NCBI RefSeq assembly: GCF_011045095.1
Contig: NZ_JAALDL010000003.1
Location: 1 to 64,000 of the forward strand
Length of the DNA stretch: 64,000 bases
Reading direction: 5' to 3'
DNA from: Grimontia sedimenti
Lineage (GTDB): Bacteria; Pseudomonadota; Gammaproteobacteria; Enterobacterales; Vibrionaceae
In this document: piece by piece, positions 1 to 9,385 of the stretch
Layout: each line of letters opens with the position of its first letter
Position numbering within the stretch: position 1 is the stretch's first letter
Notes under the pieces: generated by a model
What the model saw: only the letters and a program-made list of their open reading frames with translations
The model's database searches: none
Told to the model about the DNA's origin: nothing
Position numbers and translations under genes: made by a program

Positions 1-135
1 CCGGTGGCGGGTGAAGCCGATTTGTTGGCGTACTACGACTTCAGCCGTGCGAAAGGGCGCTGGGTAGAGAACGTGGCGACCGGAGCGTTTGATGCGCTGT
101 TGTCTGCGGATGATTTATTAAAACAAAAAAATTAA
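1..135 (+). CDS. C-terminal end of an unknown protein (partial)
   Basis: The window opens inside a reading frame that starts at base 1 and ends with TAA at 133-135, giving 44 residues and ending LLKQKN. The stretch LLAYYDFSRAKGRW faintly resembles a strand of a LamG/concanavalin-like jelly-roll domain, but this is too short to assign. It ends 24 bases before the Rhs gene on the same strand, so the two may share a transcript. The rest of the gene lies outside the window. Confidence 0.5.
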   Translation, partial: PVAGEADLLAYYDFSRAKGRWVENVATGAFDALLSADDLLKQKN

Positions 136-159
136 AAGTAGGTTTAAGGAAATAGAAAT

Positions 160-3100
160 ATGTGGGCAATCTTCCTGACGGTACTGCTAATTGTGATACT
201 TATGCTTCAGTCATGTAATTTAGACTTTAGTCCTCCGAATTCATGGCTAGGCGGTGGTGGTTCTGGCTCCGAAACTGGGTCTGGTGAAGCCGGCTCTGGA
301 GGAGGTGATAGTGATGGTGGTGACGATAACAATAATGATGACTGCGGTGCCCCTGTTTGGCACGTTGATGTTCGTAATCTCAATTTGGTGGTTCGAGACA
401 CTCCTTTTTGGCTCAGCTCCCCAAATGGGTATGGTGTTGAATTTAGCCTTACCTACAATGTACTCGCAAATGAAGATAAAAACAGCGTTGTAGGTAGTCG
501 ATGGAGCTACAAGTACGGTAACCAAATTACAGAGACAGAAGATGGCAATGTTGCACTAACACTGGCGAATGGCAGAATCGACCTTTACGAAAAAGGTGAC
601 GATGGAAAATATAGAATTTCAGATAACATTCAACTTGAATCTGAAATTCAGAATACATTTGAAATAGAGAAAACAGATTTAGGCTACAGAATCATAAAAC
701 CTAATGGTTACTACAGCCTTTACCAATATAAAATTGATGAAACTTTTAGATTAACAGAGCGTGGGGGTCCAAATGGGCTGATAAGTCGAAGCCATTTCAG
801 CAATGGGCAATTGACAGCTGTAGAGGACTCTTTAGGTAGGAGAACACATTTCTCGTATTCAAACAGTAAAATTATCAGTGTTACAGGCCCTTACGGGCGA
901 TCGGCAAACATGACCTATGATGTTGATGGTAATCTGACCTCAATTACTGACATGGAAGGGTACACAGCAGACATTGGGTATGATGATAGAGGTTACATTG
1001 AGTACATTGAGAATGCTCTTGGTAAGACATCTTTCTATATTGAGATTGGTGATGAAAATGCTATTAGAGATACTGTATACCCTGCGCCAGGCGAGGAACT
1101 GGGCAAGAGTATAAGACTGACTATTACTGATCCTGAAAATAACAAGTCTGAATACTTCTATAACTCTGCTAATGGTAATACATATTACACTGCACCTGAG
1201 CACTATAAGCCATATTTAGGCCCTGATAATAATAACTACAATTTTGATGTTCCAAAAGTAACTTATAGCTATAAACGTTATAGTGATAGTTACTCGAGAA
1301 TTTCGAAAATCGACTACCAAGATGATACTTGGATTAGGTTTAACTATGGTGATAATAAGTATCTATCAACAAAAGAGTACTCAGATGGGAGAACCGAGAA
1401 ATACACTTGGAATGATAATGGACTCTTGTCTTCGAAAACTAACACCAGTGGTGTAGAAACGACATATGAGTATGATGAGAATGAAAATATTCTATCAGTC
1501 TCTAATGGACTAATAACAGAAACGTTCCGATACGATGATAAAGGGCAGGTAATTTCTTGGGATAACGGTTCGGGGTTAACGACTACCTTTGAATATAATG
1601 ATGATGGAAATCCCAAAAAAATTTCATCAAGTGATGGTGAAGTTGCTGAGTATCAATATGACCTAAGTGGTTATCTTGTTGGCTTATCTAAAAATGGCGA
1701 AAGTATTACTACCTTGACAAGAGATAGTTTGGGGAGAGTGGTTACCGCAACTGATTATATCGGCTATAGCACTCACTTCACATATAATGATATTGATACT
1801 GTTACCAGTGTGCGATATCCGGGAGATCGAGTTGTCGAATATGAGTTTGGGGCGTGTCCAAGGTTGTTACAATCGAAGACGCTTCCTATGGGTCGACAGA
1901 CACAATACGGCTATGATAACAATAAAAACCTCACCGAGGTTCGTCGAGCTGACGATTCAGAAATTAATTTGGGTAGAGATAAGTCCGGTCGGTTAACCAG
2001 CCTTACAGATGCAAACCAAAACACAACCAAGTTTGAGTATTCTGATACAGGTAAACTGCTAAAGAAGACCTATGCCGATGGCAGTCAGTTGGAGATGAGC
2101 TACAGACAGGGTAGAGTACAAAAGATAGTTAATGCTCGAGGTATTGAAAAGCGTCTGACTTATAATGACTTAGGGCAGCTTGTCAATATCGATTATTCTG
2201 ATGATACACCACCTGTATCATATACATATGATGTATTTGGCCGAATTGAGACTGCTACAGATCAATTTGGGACGACAACATATAGTTTCACAAATGATGG
2301 CTACTTATCTGGCATAGACGGGCCTTTAGCACAAGACAACATTGAAATTAAATACTCATCACAAAAGCAAGTTACTGGCATTTTGGTTAATGGCAAGGAA
2401 AATGCCATTTACGAATATGACTCTTTGGGTCGTATTGCTAATACAACGGCATTAGGAAACGTCTTTAAATATCACTATGACCTATCAGACTCCAATCTAA
2501 AATTTGCTTTGGATTACCCGAATGGAATCAGAAAGGAAAGCACATTAAATAGTAGCGCGGACTTGAACCAGATTAAATATACATTAAATGATAATGTGAT
2601 TGCTGACTATCAATATGGCTACAACCAAGCGGGCCAAGTCAAAAGCCAAGCAGGAACGAGTGAGTTTTATAAACCTCAAAACACTCATGCTGAGTATAAT
2701 AACCTCAACCAAATCACAAAATGGCAAGGGAAGCCAAGTCTTTTCGAGTATGACCAAGATGGGAATCCAACCAAAGGTTTATTGGCCGATGATATCCCTT
2801 ATCAAGCAGTTTATGATGCGGAAAATAGGCTTGTTCAAATTGATTTTCAAAAAGATGGAGTGAGTTACTCCGAGCGCTTTGGTTATGACCATTCAAGTAT
2901 GCTTGTTCAATATGAACTTATGAAGGATGGTCAACCCGATAAAGTGAAAAGATTTGTTCGTCTTGGCTTGGTTGAATTACAGCAAAGGGATGAAAACGGT
3001 AATATTGAAATTGAATTTGTATGGGACTTAAACTCACTCGGCGGCATCGGTGGGCTCTTGATTTCTAAGGCGGGAGATACAAGTAGATTTTACATTTACG

Positions 3101-3747
3101 ACTACATAGGCAATGTTAGTAGAGTTCTTAACAAATCTGGTGAAATGACTGGTAACTCTAATTATACACCTTTCGGACAAACTGGGAGTGATACTTGGTC
3201 TACACAACCATATAGGCTTTCAACGAAGCGAAGTGACTTCGCAAGTGGACTGGTTTATTTTGGCTATCGATTCTATTCCCCTTATAGTCGCACTTGGCTA
3301 AATAGAGACCCACTTCATGAGAAGGGGGGGCTTAACCTATATTCATATGTGGATGGTAATCCGGTAGGACTAGTTGACCCAAATGGCAACCTCCCCTTGC
3401 CAATAATAGGTGGTATTATAGGAGGCATTAATGGTGGATTGGGTTCATGGGTTCAAGGTGGTAATTTTGATACAATACTTGAATCTACTGTAGCTGGCGC
3501 TATTGGTGGGGCTGCCTTTGGCCCTGTTGGTGCTGCAGCATTTGGTAATGGCTATGGTCAATTGCTCGGACTTTCCAGAAATGGGAAGAGCTATAGTTGT
3601 TTCAATTTTGGTTCGTTTGCTGGTGCAGCGTATGGTGCTGGTGTCGGATCTTTCCTTTCTGGGGGGGCTGGAGGTTTGTTATCAGCTCAATTTGATTTTT
3701 ACTTTTCCACAATTGGTTCAATTGTAGGGGGGAGAGTAGGTGACTGA
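160..3747 (+). CDS. Rhs/YD-repeat lipoprotein, probable polymorphic toxin
   Basis: This is a 1195-residue Rhs-family protein. Residues 1-19 form a lipoprotein signal with an LQSC lipobox (C19), so it should be anchored to a membrane after secretion by Sec. A Gly/Ser/Asp-rich linker (about 32-62) leads to a DUF6531-like start and a long array of YD repeats. The conserved Rhs core closes near residue 1075 (FGYRFYSPYSRTWLNRDPL, then NLYSYVDGNPVGLVDPNG). The roughly 120 residues after the core are Gly-rich and hydrophobic, with repeated GG and GA pairs and no visible nuclease or deaminase motif; a membrane-active tip is possible but is inference. The next gene overlaps by 8 bases, as expected for a toxin and its immunity gene. 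No VgrG, PAAR or Tc-toxin partner is visible here. The gene is A/T-richer than its neighbours, which fits horizontal transfer. Confidence 0.9.
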   Translation: MWAIFLTVLLIVILMLQSCNLDFSPPNSWLGGGGSGSETGSGEAGSGGGDSDGGDDNNNDDCGAPVWHVDVRNLNLVVRDTPFWLSSPNGYGVEFSLTYNVLANEDKNSVVGSRWSYKYGNQITETEDGNVALTLANGRIDLYEKGDDGKYRISDNIQLESEIQNTFEIEKTDLGYRIIKPNGYYSLYQYKIDETFRLTERGGPNGLISRSHFSNGQLTAVEDSLGRRTHFSYSNSKIISVTGPYGRSANMTYDVDGNLTSITDMEGYTADIGYDDRGYIEYIENALGKTSFYIEIGDENAIRDTVYPAPGEELGKSIRLTITDPENNKSEYFYNSANGNTYYTAPEHYKPYLGPDNNNYNFDVPKVTYSYKRYSDSYSRISKIDYQDDTWIRFNYGDNKYLSTKEYSDGRTEKYTWNDNGLLSSKTNTSGVETTYEYDENENILSVSNGLITETFRYDDKGQVISWDNGSGLTTTFEYNDDGNPKKISSSDGEVAEYQYDLSGYLVGLSKNGESITTLTRDSLGRVVTATDYIGYSTHFTYNDIDTVTSVRYPGDRVVEYEFGACPRLLQSKTLPMGRQTQYGYDNNKNLTEVRRADDSEINLGRDKSGRLTSLTDANQNTTKFEYSDTGKLLKKTYADGSQLEMSYRQGRVQKIVNARGIEKRLTYNDLGQLVNIDYSDDTPPVSYTYDVFGRIETATDQFGTTTYSFTNDGYLSGIDGPLAQDNIEIKYSSQKQVTGILVNGKENAIYEYDSLGRIANTTALGNVFKYHYDLSDSNLKFALDYPNGIRKESTLNSSADLNQIKYTLNDNVIADYQYGYNQAGQVKSQAGTSEFYKPQNTHAEYNNLNQITKWQGKPSLFEYDQDGNPTKGLLADDIPYQAVYDAENRLVQIDFQKDGVSYSERFGYDHSSMLVQYELMKDGQPDKVKRFVRLGLVELQQRDENGNIEIEFVWDLNSLGGIGGLLISKAGDTSRFYIYDYIGNVSRVLNKSGEMTGNSNYTPFGQTGSDTWSTQPYRLSTKRSDFASGLVYFGYRFYSPYSRTWLNRDPLHEKGGLNLYSYVDGNPVGLVDPNGNLPLPIIGGIIGGINGGLGSWVQGGNFDTILESTVAGAIGGAAFGPVGAAAFGNGYGQLLGLSRNGKSYSCFNFGSFAGAAYGAGVGSFLSGGAGGLLSAQFDFYFSTIGSIVGGRVGD

Positions 3748-4204
3748 ATTTCACTTTCTTGATGGTATTGAGAGAAAATTCAAAGTGATAGTGTTCATTC
3801 TATCTCTAGGATTATTTGCGGCTATTCTTTGGCCTAAAGATGAATTTAATATCAGCTTCTATTTCTTTTCTTTTGCTTACCTATATGCATTATTGAAGTT
3901 GATGGGGCAATTTTTTTTAATTAGAAAAACAGCAAAAAGTGTTGATATCTGTGAAAAAAGGTTAAACATCAAGCCAGTAGTTGGAAAGAAAGTAACGTGG
4001 ACTATTGGCACTTTTTCTTGTTTGGAAAAGGAACCGGGGGTTTTTCAAAAAAATTTTCTGGATTCTTTTAATCTCATATTCATCAATGAACGTAAAACGA
4101 TAACTATTTCATATGATGAGGAGTACTATTTTTTGATTTTTGATAATGTTTCATCTTTGGATAAATTTATCACGGAAATTAATAAATCTAAAGCTGGCGA
4201 TTAA
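3740..4204 (+). CDS. Small two-helix membrane protein, candidate Rhs immunity protein
   Basis: 154 residues starting with GTG at 3740, preceded by a GGGGGAGAG ribosome binding site that lies inside the end of the Rhs gene. The 8-base overlap suggests translational coupling. Two hydrophobic helices lie near residues 14-31 and 38-58, followed by a soluble domain of about 90 residues with alternating strands that could be a PH-like fold (inference). I do not recognise the family. Its position directly behind an Rhs C-terminal region suggests a cognate immunity protein. A protein of similar plan (two helices then a small strand-rich domain) is encoded at 12526-12939. Confidence 0.7.
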   Translation: MTEFHFLDGIERKFKVIVFILSLGLFAAILWPKDEFNISFYFFSFAYLYALLKLMGQFFLIRKTAKSVDICEKRLNIKPVVGKKVTWTIGTFSCLEKEPGVFQKNFLDSFNLIFINERKTITISYDEEYYFLIFDNVSSLDKFITEINKSKAGD

Positions 4205-4690
4205 ACATCGTTGAAAGTGTTTGGAGGTGTGAAACATTGGGACAGTCTTCATTAGAGAAAGAAAGTGAGAGAAACAACATTTGTCTTTAGGTAACTCATT
4301 GTAATAAAGCCAGATTTATCAAAAAGGCAACAATCGAGTCAGTCACTAGATTTCGAATCAAATCTCACTAAATTTATGATCTTGAGAAAAAATACAGGCG
4401 GCCGATGTTGAGTAGTTGGGATTAGAGGCAAGTAAAGCGCTTAACCGTCAGGCAATCTGAAACCGGATGTTCGCGTCGGTTTTGAGGGACGCAATACCTC
4501 CTGAATGGCTTGGTTGTTTCCGAGTAAACCGGCTCGCTCTACTTGGGCGCAAGCATTATGCTAATCAGCCGAGTCAAAAACCCAGTCTTGAAAGTATTGG
4601 GGTTTCTTAAAGCCAATGTCCTCTTAACTAATTAACATATCAAGAATTCCCTATTCCTTTGTTGTTTTATTGGGGGAGCTGAAATTACCA
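4205..4690. other. Intergenic region without a recognisable gene
   Basis: About 486 bases between the Rhs-associated gene and the convergent GGDEF-EAL gene. I find no open frame with homology, no clear terminator and no RNA gene. An AAGCGCTT palindrome at about 4434-4441 is too short to interpret. Confidence 0.5.
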
Positions 4691-7228
4691 TCACTCACAT
4701 GTCATTTTGGTAGGCCATTTTTCGTACGCAACGGCTTTGCTGAATAGAAAGCCCTGCCCATAAGTTTCAGCGCTTAACTCACTCAGCATATTAGCTTGCT
4801 CCGGTGTTTCTACGCCTTCTGCCACCAGCTCTATTTTCAGGCTCTTGGTCATATTGATGATCACAGCGACAATGGACGTGTCGATTGTTTCCCTATCCAA
4901 CATTTCGACGAACGCGCGATCAATTTTCAGGCAGTCAAACGGCAATTTACTCAGGTACGACAGAGAGCTATATCCGGTGCCAAAATCATCAATAGCAATA
5001 TGGACACCCAATCCAATGATTTTCTGCATATTGCCGATAGTAATCGGATCATCATCAACGATACGGGACTCGGTGACTTCTAACGTCAGGTTGTCTGGGT
5101 TTAACCCGGTTTTTTTCAGCACATTCTTCAGTACATCAATAAAGTTAGGCTGCACCAGTTGATTGACTGACAGATTGACGTGTAGGTGAAAATCGGCACA
5201 CCACTTACCCTCTTTGATGCCTTTCACCGCGTCAAAGCAGGCTTGGTAGAGAATTTGTTCGCCCAGCTTTTCAATCAGCCCGCTTTCCTCCGCAATGGCG
5301 ATAAATTCCTTCGGTTCGATGATCCCTGAATCTGGAGATAACCATCTGGCCAATGCCTCAGCGCCAACGACTTTACCGGTATGTAAGTCGACAATAGGTT
5401 GGTAGAAAGGCACGAATTCATTTCTCTCAATGCCATCTTTTATCTTTGCCAGCATCTTGGTGCGTTTGCGCGAATAGTCTGCCATTTCCGGCTTGTAATA
5501 GCTGATGCTGGTTCTGTCCCGCTTGGCTTTGCTCAAAGCAATGCTGCCGCTTCGAAGCCACATGGTCATGTTCCTTTCGACATGATCAGCCACAATGCCG
5601 ATAGAGGCGCTGACTAAAATACGTTCTTTCTGAATGATAAAAGGGGATGAGAACAGTTGAGTCAAGCGGTTCGCATTATCTGCAATGATTGCATCGTTCG
5701 GGTTATCAATAAGATAAACCGCAAACTCATCGCCACCGACTCGTGCAATATAGCAATCTACATCAAACATCACCTTGAGCTTATCAGCAATGGCGACCAG
5801 CAGTTGGTCTCCCTTAGCTTGCCCTAGGCTGTCGTTAATTTCTCTGAACTTGTTCAGACCAATCAGCATCAGGCAGCCATTGTATTCCCCGCGTCGGTCA
5901 CAGACTTCAGTGAGGCCATGTCGACTGTAGAGCTCAGTGAGCGAGTCATACAGCAGTTGATGACGCATGGCACGAAAAGAAGCTTTGAGGTTGTTGGTCA
6001 TTTCGGTAAACGCAAAAACCAACATGGAAGTTTCATAGATGTTCCCGGGTTTGGGCATCTTGCTGTCCCAGTCGCCTTTTGCGAGGTGGCGAGCGGCCGC
6101 TGCCGTGGAAGTAATGGGAGCCACAATTCGGTTGAAAGAGAACAACCCAAGGAAAATACCCAATGTGCAAAGGATCAGACCGATAATCCAACTGTCTCGC
6201 TGACTTTTAGGGAGTTTCCCCAGCAAAGCTTCTTCTGATGTTGCGACCCCGATGTACCATTCAAGGCCAAACTCGTCGTTATAAGGGGTGATTTGGTAGA
6301 AATATCGCTCGTTGTCGACCTCGAGTGAAAATCGGGTAGAGGAGGTTTCAAGAGGAAGCTGATGCGTTTCTGCAAACAGCGCACTGGCTTTGATAATAGG
6401 ATTCGCGCTCTCTGTGGTTAACAGTCTCTTACCTGCTGGGGTGTCAGGTGTGCCCCCAGAAACAACGCCACTCTCATCTGATTGGGCAATCAATCGTTGT
6501 TCGCCGTCAAACACATAGATAATGGTGTTGAACTCGCGTTGCTTCTGCATAAGAAAGGCATTGAAGGTGTCGATTTTCACATCGGTGACCACCACACCAA
6601 TAAAGTCCCTTTGATAAAAAACCGGGGCGAGGGCTGACAGGGTGATTTCCTGCTTCTCGTCAGCATTGGTGTATATCTCAGACCAACCCGGTTTCAGGCT
6701 TTCAGCGACGGGCGCATACCAAGGCCGTATCCGCGGGTCATAGTCTTGGAAGACTGAGCGTACATTTTCACTGATCTCGCTGCCCTGATAGACGATAAGC
6801 TCATCATCAGTGCGTTCATCTTGCAGTATCAAGGTGTAGTCGTCGTCGCTTTCTTTTCTATACGCAACAAAATCACCGCCTTCACCACCAAATCCAATGG
6901 CATCCAAGCGCGGAATGTTGAGGTAGATATCTTTGAAATTTGAGAGCAGGTATTGCTCGACGTTTGAAGTATCACCGTCTTGATAAAGCTCATTGAAGCT
7001 GATGCCGTGACTGAGGATGAGGCTGGCGTTGAACGGAATATTCAGAAATTGCTGTAGCTCCAGCGTGACATTGGAAGTCAGCGAAGACAGTTGCTTACGA
7101 CTGGTGTCCTGCACCATGTCTTCATAGCTATTGTTCTGAACCGCAAAAATAACGCCAATCGTAAAAAGAAAAATGATGACAAATGGAAGGACAACGGCGG
7201 TTCTAAGCGTAATTTGAGTCGGTGGCAT
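4691..7228 (-). CDS. Membrane dCache-HAMP-GGDEF-EAL c-di-GMP protein
   Basis: 845 residues. A membrane helix at about 12-30 is followed by a periplasmic dCache sensor domain (about 35-335), a second helix (347-366), a HAMP segment (367-420), a GGDEF domain (about 427-580) and an EAL domain (about 600-840). The GGDEF motif is intact at 498-502 (RVGGDEF), but the inhibitory RxxD site just upstream is absent (FDVD). The EAL motif is at 624-626 (EALARW) and DDFGTGYSS at 747, so phosphodiesterase activity is likely. The protein probably couples an external small-molecule signal to c-di-GMP level. It is monocistronic, with no partner nearby. The net direction of activity cannot be read from sequence. 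Confidence 0.92.
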   Translation of the reverse strand: MPPTQITLRTAVVLPFVIIFLFTIGVIFAVQNNSYEDMVQDTSRKQLSSLTSNVTLELQQFLNIPFNASLILSHGISFNELYQDGDTSNVEQYLLSNFKDIYLNIPRLDAIGFGGEGGDFVAYRKESDDDYTLILQDERTDDELIVYQGSEISENVRSVFQDYDPRIRPWYAPVAESLKPGWSEIYTNADEKQEITLSALAPVFYQRDFIGVVVTDVKIDTFNAFLMQKQREFNTIIYVFDGEQRLIAQSDESGVVSGGTPDTPAGKRLLTTESANPIIKASALFAETHQLPLETSSTRFSLEVDNERYFYQITPYNDEFGLEWYIGVATSEEALLGKLPKSQRDSWIIGLILCTLGIFLGLFSFNRIVAPITSTAAAARHLAKGDWDSKMPKPGNIYETSMLVFAFTEMTNNLKASFRAMRHQLLYDSLTELYSRHGLTEVCDRRGEYNGCLMLIGLNKFREINDSLGQAKGDQLLVAIADKLKVMFDVDCYIARVGGDEFAVYLIDNPNDAIIADNANRLTQLFSSPFIIQKERILVSASIGIVADHVERNMTMWLRSGSIALSKAKRDRTSISYYKPEMADYSRKRTKMLAKIKDGIERNEFVPFYQPIVDLHTGKVVGAEALARWLSPDSGIIEPKEFIAIAEESGLIEKLGEQILYQACFDAVKGIKEGKWCADFHLHVNLSVNQLVQPNFIDVLKNVLKKTGLNPDNLTLEVTESRIVDDDPITIGNMQKIIGLGVHIAIDDFGTGYSSLSYLSKLPFDCLKIDRAFVEMLDRETIDTSIVAVIINMTKSLKIELVAEGVETPEQANMLSELSAETYGQGFLFSKAVAYEKWPTKMTCE

Positions 7229-7470
7229 GGTATCAACTTAACCCTTTGCCCGTATCGTAAATAAGTGGAGCAGACCTTATCGTTTGTATGGATAATTTTA
7301 CTTCCAGCATTAATAAATAGACTCAATTGATAGATATATCAAATGCGGAGTTTTAATGCTGGCAGCAAGTCACTGAGAGAAATGCGTTTAGCTGGAAGAA
7401 TTCGTTTAAAACCAATTCCAGCAAGGGATGTTATCTCTCGCGCCAGTCGGCATAGACCTCACCAAGAGAG

Positions 7471-9159
7471 CTAGCTAAAGCCCAATACCTTTAATTGCTG
7501 GTCGACTGACTCTCTGGCTTCTCGGATCACTCGCTCATCCTGGCTATTCAAAGCCTGTGTGAAGGCAACAATAAGTTCCTCCACCAACTGGCGTTCTTCT
7601 GCGAGTTTTTCTTCGTAGAGGCGGTTGAGCTTTTCTGACATTGCAATATTAGGCAGTTTGTCGCGGGGGTGGATTTTCAGCATGGCGAGTCGTTCGCGGC
7701 TTGCCGCCTTGTCGTCTTCACTCATGCCAACAGGGGTGCGGTCGATGATCTTCTGAGTGGTTTTCTGTGTCGACAGCACTGTCACATCCACTTCCAACAG
7801 ACCATTGATGTCATAACTGAAACGCACATCAATCGCTTCTTCGCCCGCTTTATTTTCTGGCAAGGTCACTTCAAATTCATTGATGAAGATATTCTCGCGA
7901 ACCCAATAGCGCTCGCCTTGGTAGACCGCAATTCGTACCACTGTTTGGTTATCTGTGGTGGTGTAGTAACGTTCAACACGGGAAGTAGGGATGACGGTAT
8001 TGCGCTCAATGATTGGGCTGAATACATCCACCTGACCATTACGGTTTGACGCGATACCGAGGCTGAAAGGGGAAACATCTGTCAGTACAATTTCTTCGAC
8101 GGCTTCATCTCGCAAACGGCAAGCAGCTTGAGTGGCTGCGCCCATAGCAACGACCAAATCCGGGTCGATGGAAATTTTACCGAAACGTCCAATCAAACGA
8201 GTGGCGAGTTGTTGAACCTGACGCAATCTCGTGGCACCGCCAACAAAAATCAGCTCATCAATATCTTCCGGTGTAATACGCGCATCGCTCAATGCCTGAC
8301 GAAGTGGCTGGGAGAGTCGCAGCATGGTCTCCTTCCAGATTTCATCAAGCATGAATGGGGTGAGTGATATTGACTGGGCAAAGGGTTCCGGCAGGTTAAT
8401 GACAACGTCGCCTTCGTTGGTTTTCTTGGCGCTTTCACAGGCGCTGATGATCTTTGCCATGTCGTTCAGGGCAATATCACCGTCATCGGTTTTGACTTTA
8501 TCGATGACATAGTCAGCAAGCTTGCGGGTGAAGTCTTCACCACCAAGACGGTTATCGCCGGCAGAGGCGCGCACATCAACAAAACCGTCAGCATGCTCCA
8601 CCACGGTAACATCAAAGGTACCACCGCCAAGGTCGAAGACCAGAAAGCGGCGTTCGTGAGATTCGTGAAGGCTGTATGCAAGACAGGCAGCAGTGGGTTC
8701 ATTGATCAGCCGAACAGCAATCAAGTCGGCCAATTCTGCGGCAAGGTGAACTTGCTTACGCTGTTGGTCACTGAAGTAAGCGGGAACAGAAATCACCACT
8801 TCGCTGATGGCATGACCGAGAAACGCTTCCGCATCCGCTTTGAGTGAACGCAGGATGAGCGCACAAAGCTCAGTGGGCGTGTAACGCTGTTTGCCGAGTT
8901 GGTATTGCTTGTCGGAGCCAAGATAACGTTTAAAAGCTGCAGCGGTTTCCTGAGGGCGGGTCACCAAACGGGAGTGCGCGGCATCACCCACCAACACCTG
9001 TCCGCTGTCGTCGATACTGACAACGGAAGGGGTGAGGAAGTGGCCGAGGGCATTGGGGATCAGTTCAGCGTTTCCATTTCGCCAAACAGCAATCGCGCTG
9101 TTGGTGGTGCCTAAATCAATGCCGATCGCCAATTCGTTTGGAGCTGTCATCCTGTACAT
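7471..9159 (-). CDS. hscC: Hsp70-family chaperone, HscC type
   Basis: 562 residues, close to the length of E. coli HscC and shorter than DnaK. The nucleotide-binding domain carries the phosphate-1 loop IGIDLGTTNS (12-21), VISVPAYFSDQQR, NEPTAACLAY and FDLGGGTFDV, followed by a substrate-binding domain with SPFSLGIASN and a short helical lid. It is cytoplasmic. HscC proteins act as specialised Hsp70s with a J-domain partner; no J-protein gene lies next to this one. A second in-frame ATG three codons in (MTAPNELAIG) could be the real start. A short perfect hairpin (GCTGGAA/TTCCAGC, 7391-7422) follows the stop but lacks a T run. Confidence 0.9.
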   Translation of the reverse strand: MYRMTAPNELAIGIDLGTTNSAIAVWRNGNAELIPNALGHFLTPSVVSIDDSGQVLVGDAAHSRLVTRPQETAAAFKRYLGSDKQYQLGKQRYTPTELCALILRSLKADAEAFLGHAISEVVISVPAYFSDQQRKQVHLAAELADLIAVRLINEPTAACLAYSLHESHERRFLVFDLGGGTFDVTVVEHADGFVDVRASAGDNRLGGEDFTRKLADYVIDKVKTDDGDIALNDMAKIISACESAKKTNEGDVVINLPEPFAQSISLTPFMLDEIWKETMLRLSQPLRQALSDARITPEDIDELIFVGGATRLRQVQQLATRLIGRFGKISIDPDLVVAMGAATQAACRLRDEAVEEIVLTDVSPFSLGIASNRNGQVDVFSPIIERNTVIPTSRVERYYTTTDNQTVVRIAVYQGERYWVRENIFINEFEVTLPENKAGEEAIDVRFSYDINGLLEVDVTVLSTQKTTQKIIDRTPVGMSEDDKAASRERLAMLKIHPRDKLPNIAMSEKLNRLYEEKLAEERQLVEELIVAFTQALNSQDERVIREARESVDQQLKVLGFS

Positions 9160-9236
9160 CCATGTCCATCTTTACTCTGCACAGGGTAACAGCAGAATTT
9201 TCCGGCTTAAATGATCGATATCGAGACTTGAGGGTC

Positions 9237-9385
9237 TATACCCAAACGACCTGAATGCGAGTTGACTGACGCCGTGCTCTTTGTTGCTCCTTTTTGATGG
9301 AGATGACTACACCTACAAAGGAACGCCGCGATCACAACGCCAGTCAATCTCGCTGAATCCTGCATCTTCAGGTTGTTTGGGTATA
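9237..9385. repeat. Dispersed repeat with CCCAAAC/GTTTGGG inverted ends (copy 1)
   Basis: A roughly 149-base element bounded by TATACCCAAACGACCTGA and its near-complement TCAGGTTGTTTGGGTATA (2 mismatches in 18). The interior closely matches the element at 39590-39855, for example in the stretches GTGCTCTTTGTTG, CCTTTTTGATGGAG and AAAGGAACGCCGCGATCACAA. The high identity of two copies 30 kb apart and the inverted ends suggest a MITE-like element mobilised by a transposase encoded elsewhere. The right end overlaps the 3' end of the chemoreceptor gene and provides its stop codon. Confidence 0.85.

Noticed and set aside
7391-7422. Terminator after hscC (GCTGGAA/TTCCAGC)
   Set aside because: The loop is long and no T run follows, so it is not a convincing intrinsic terminator.
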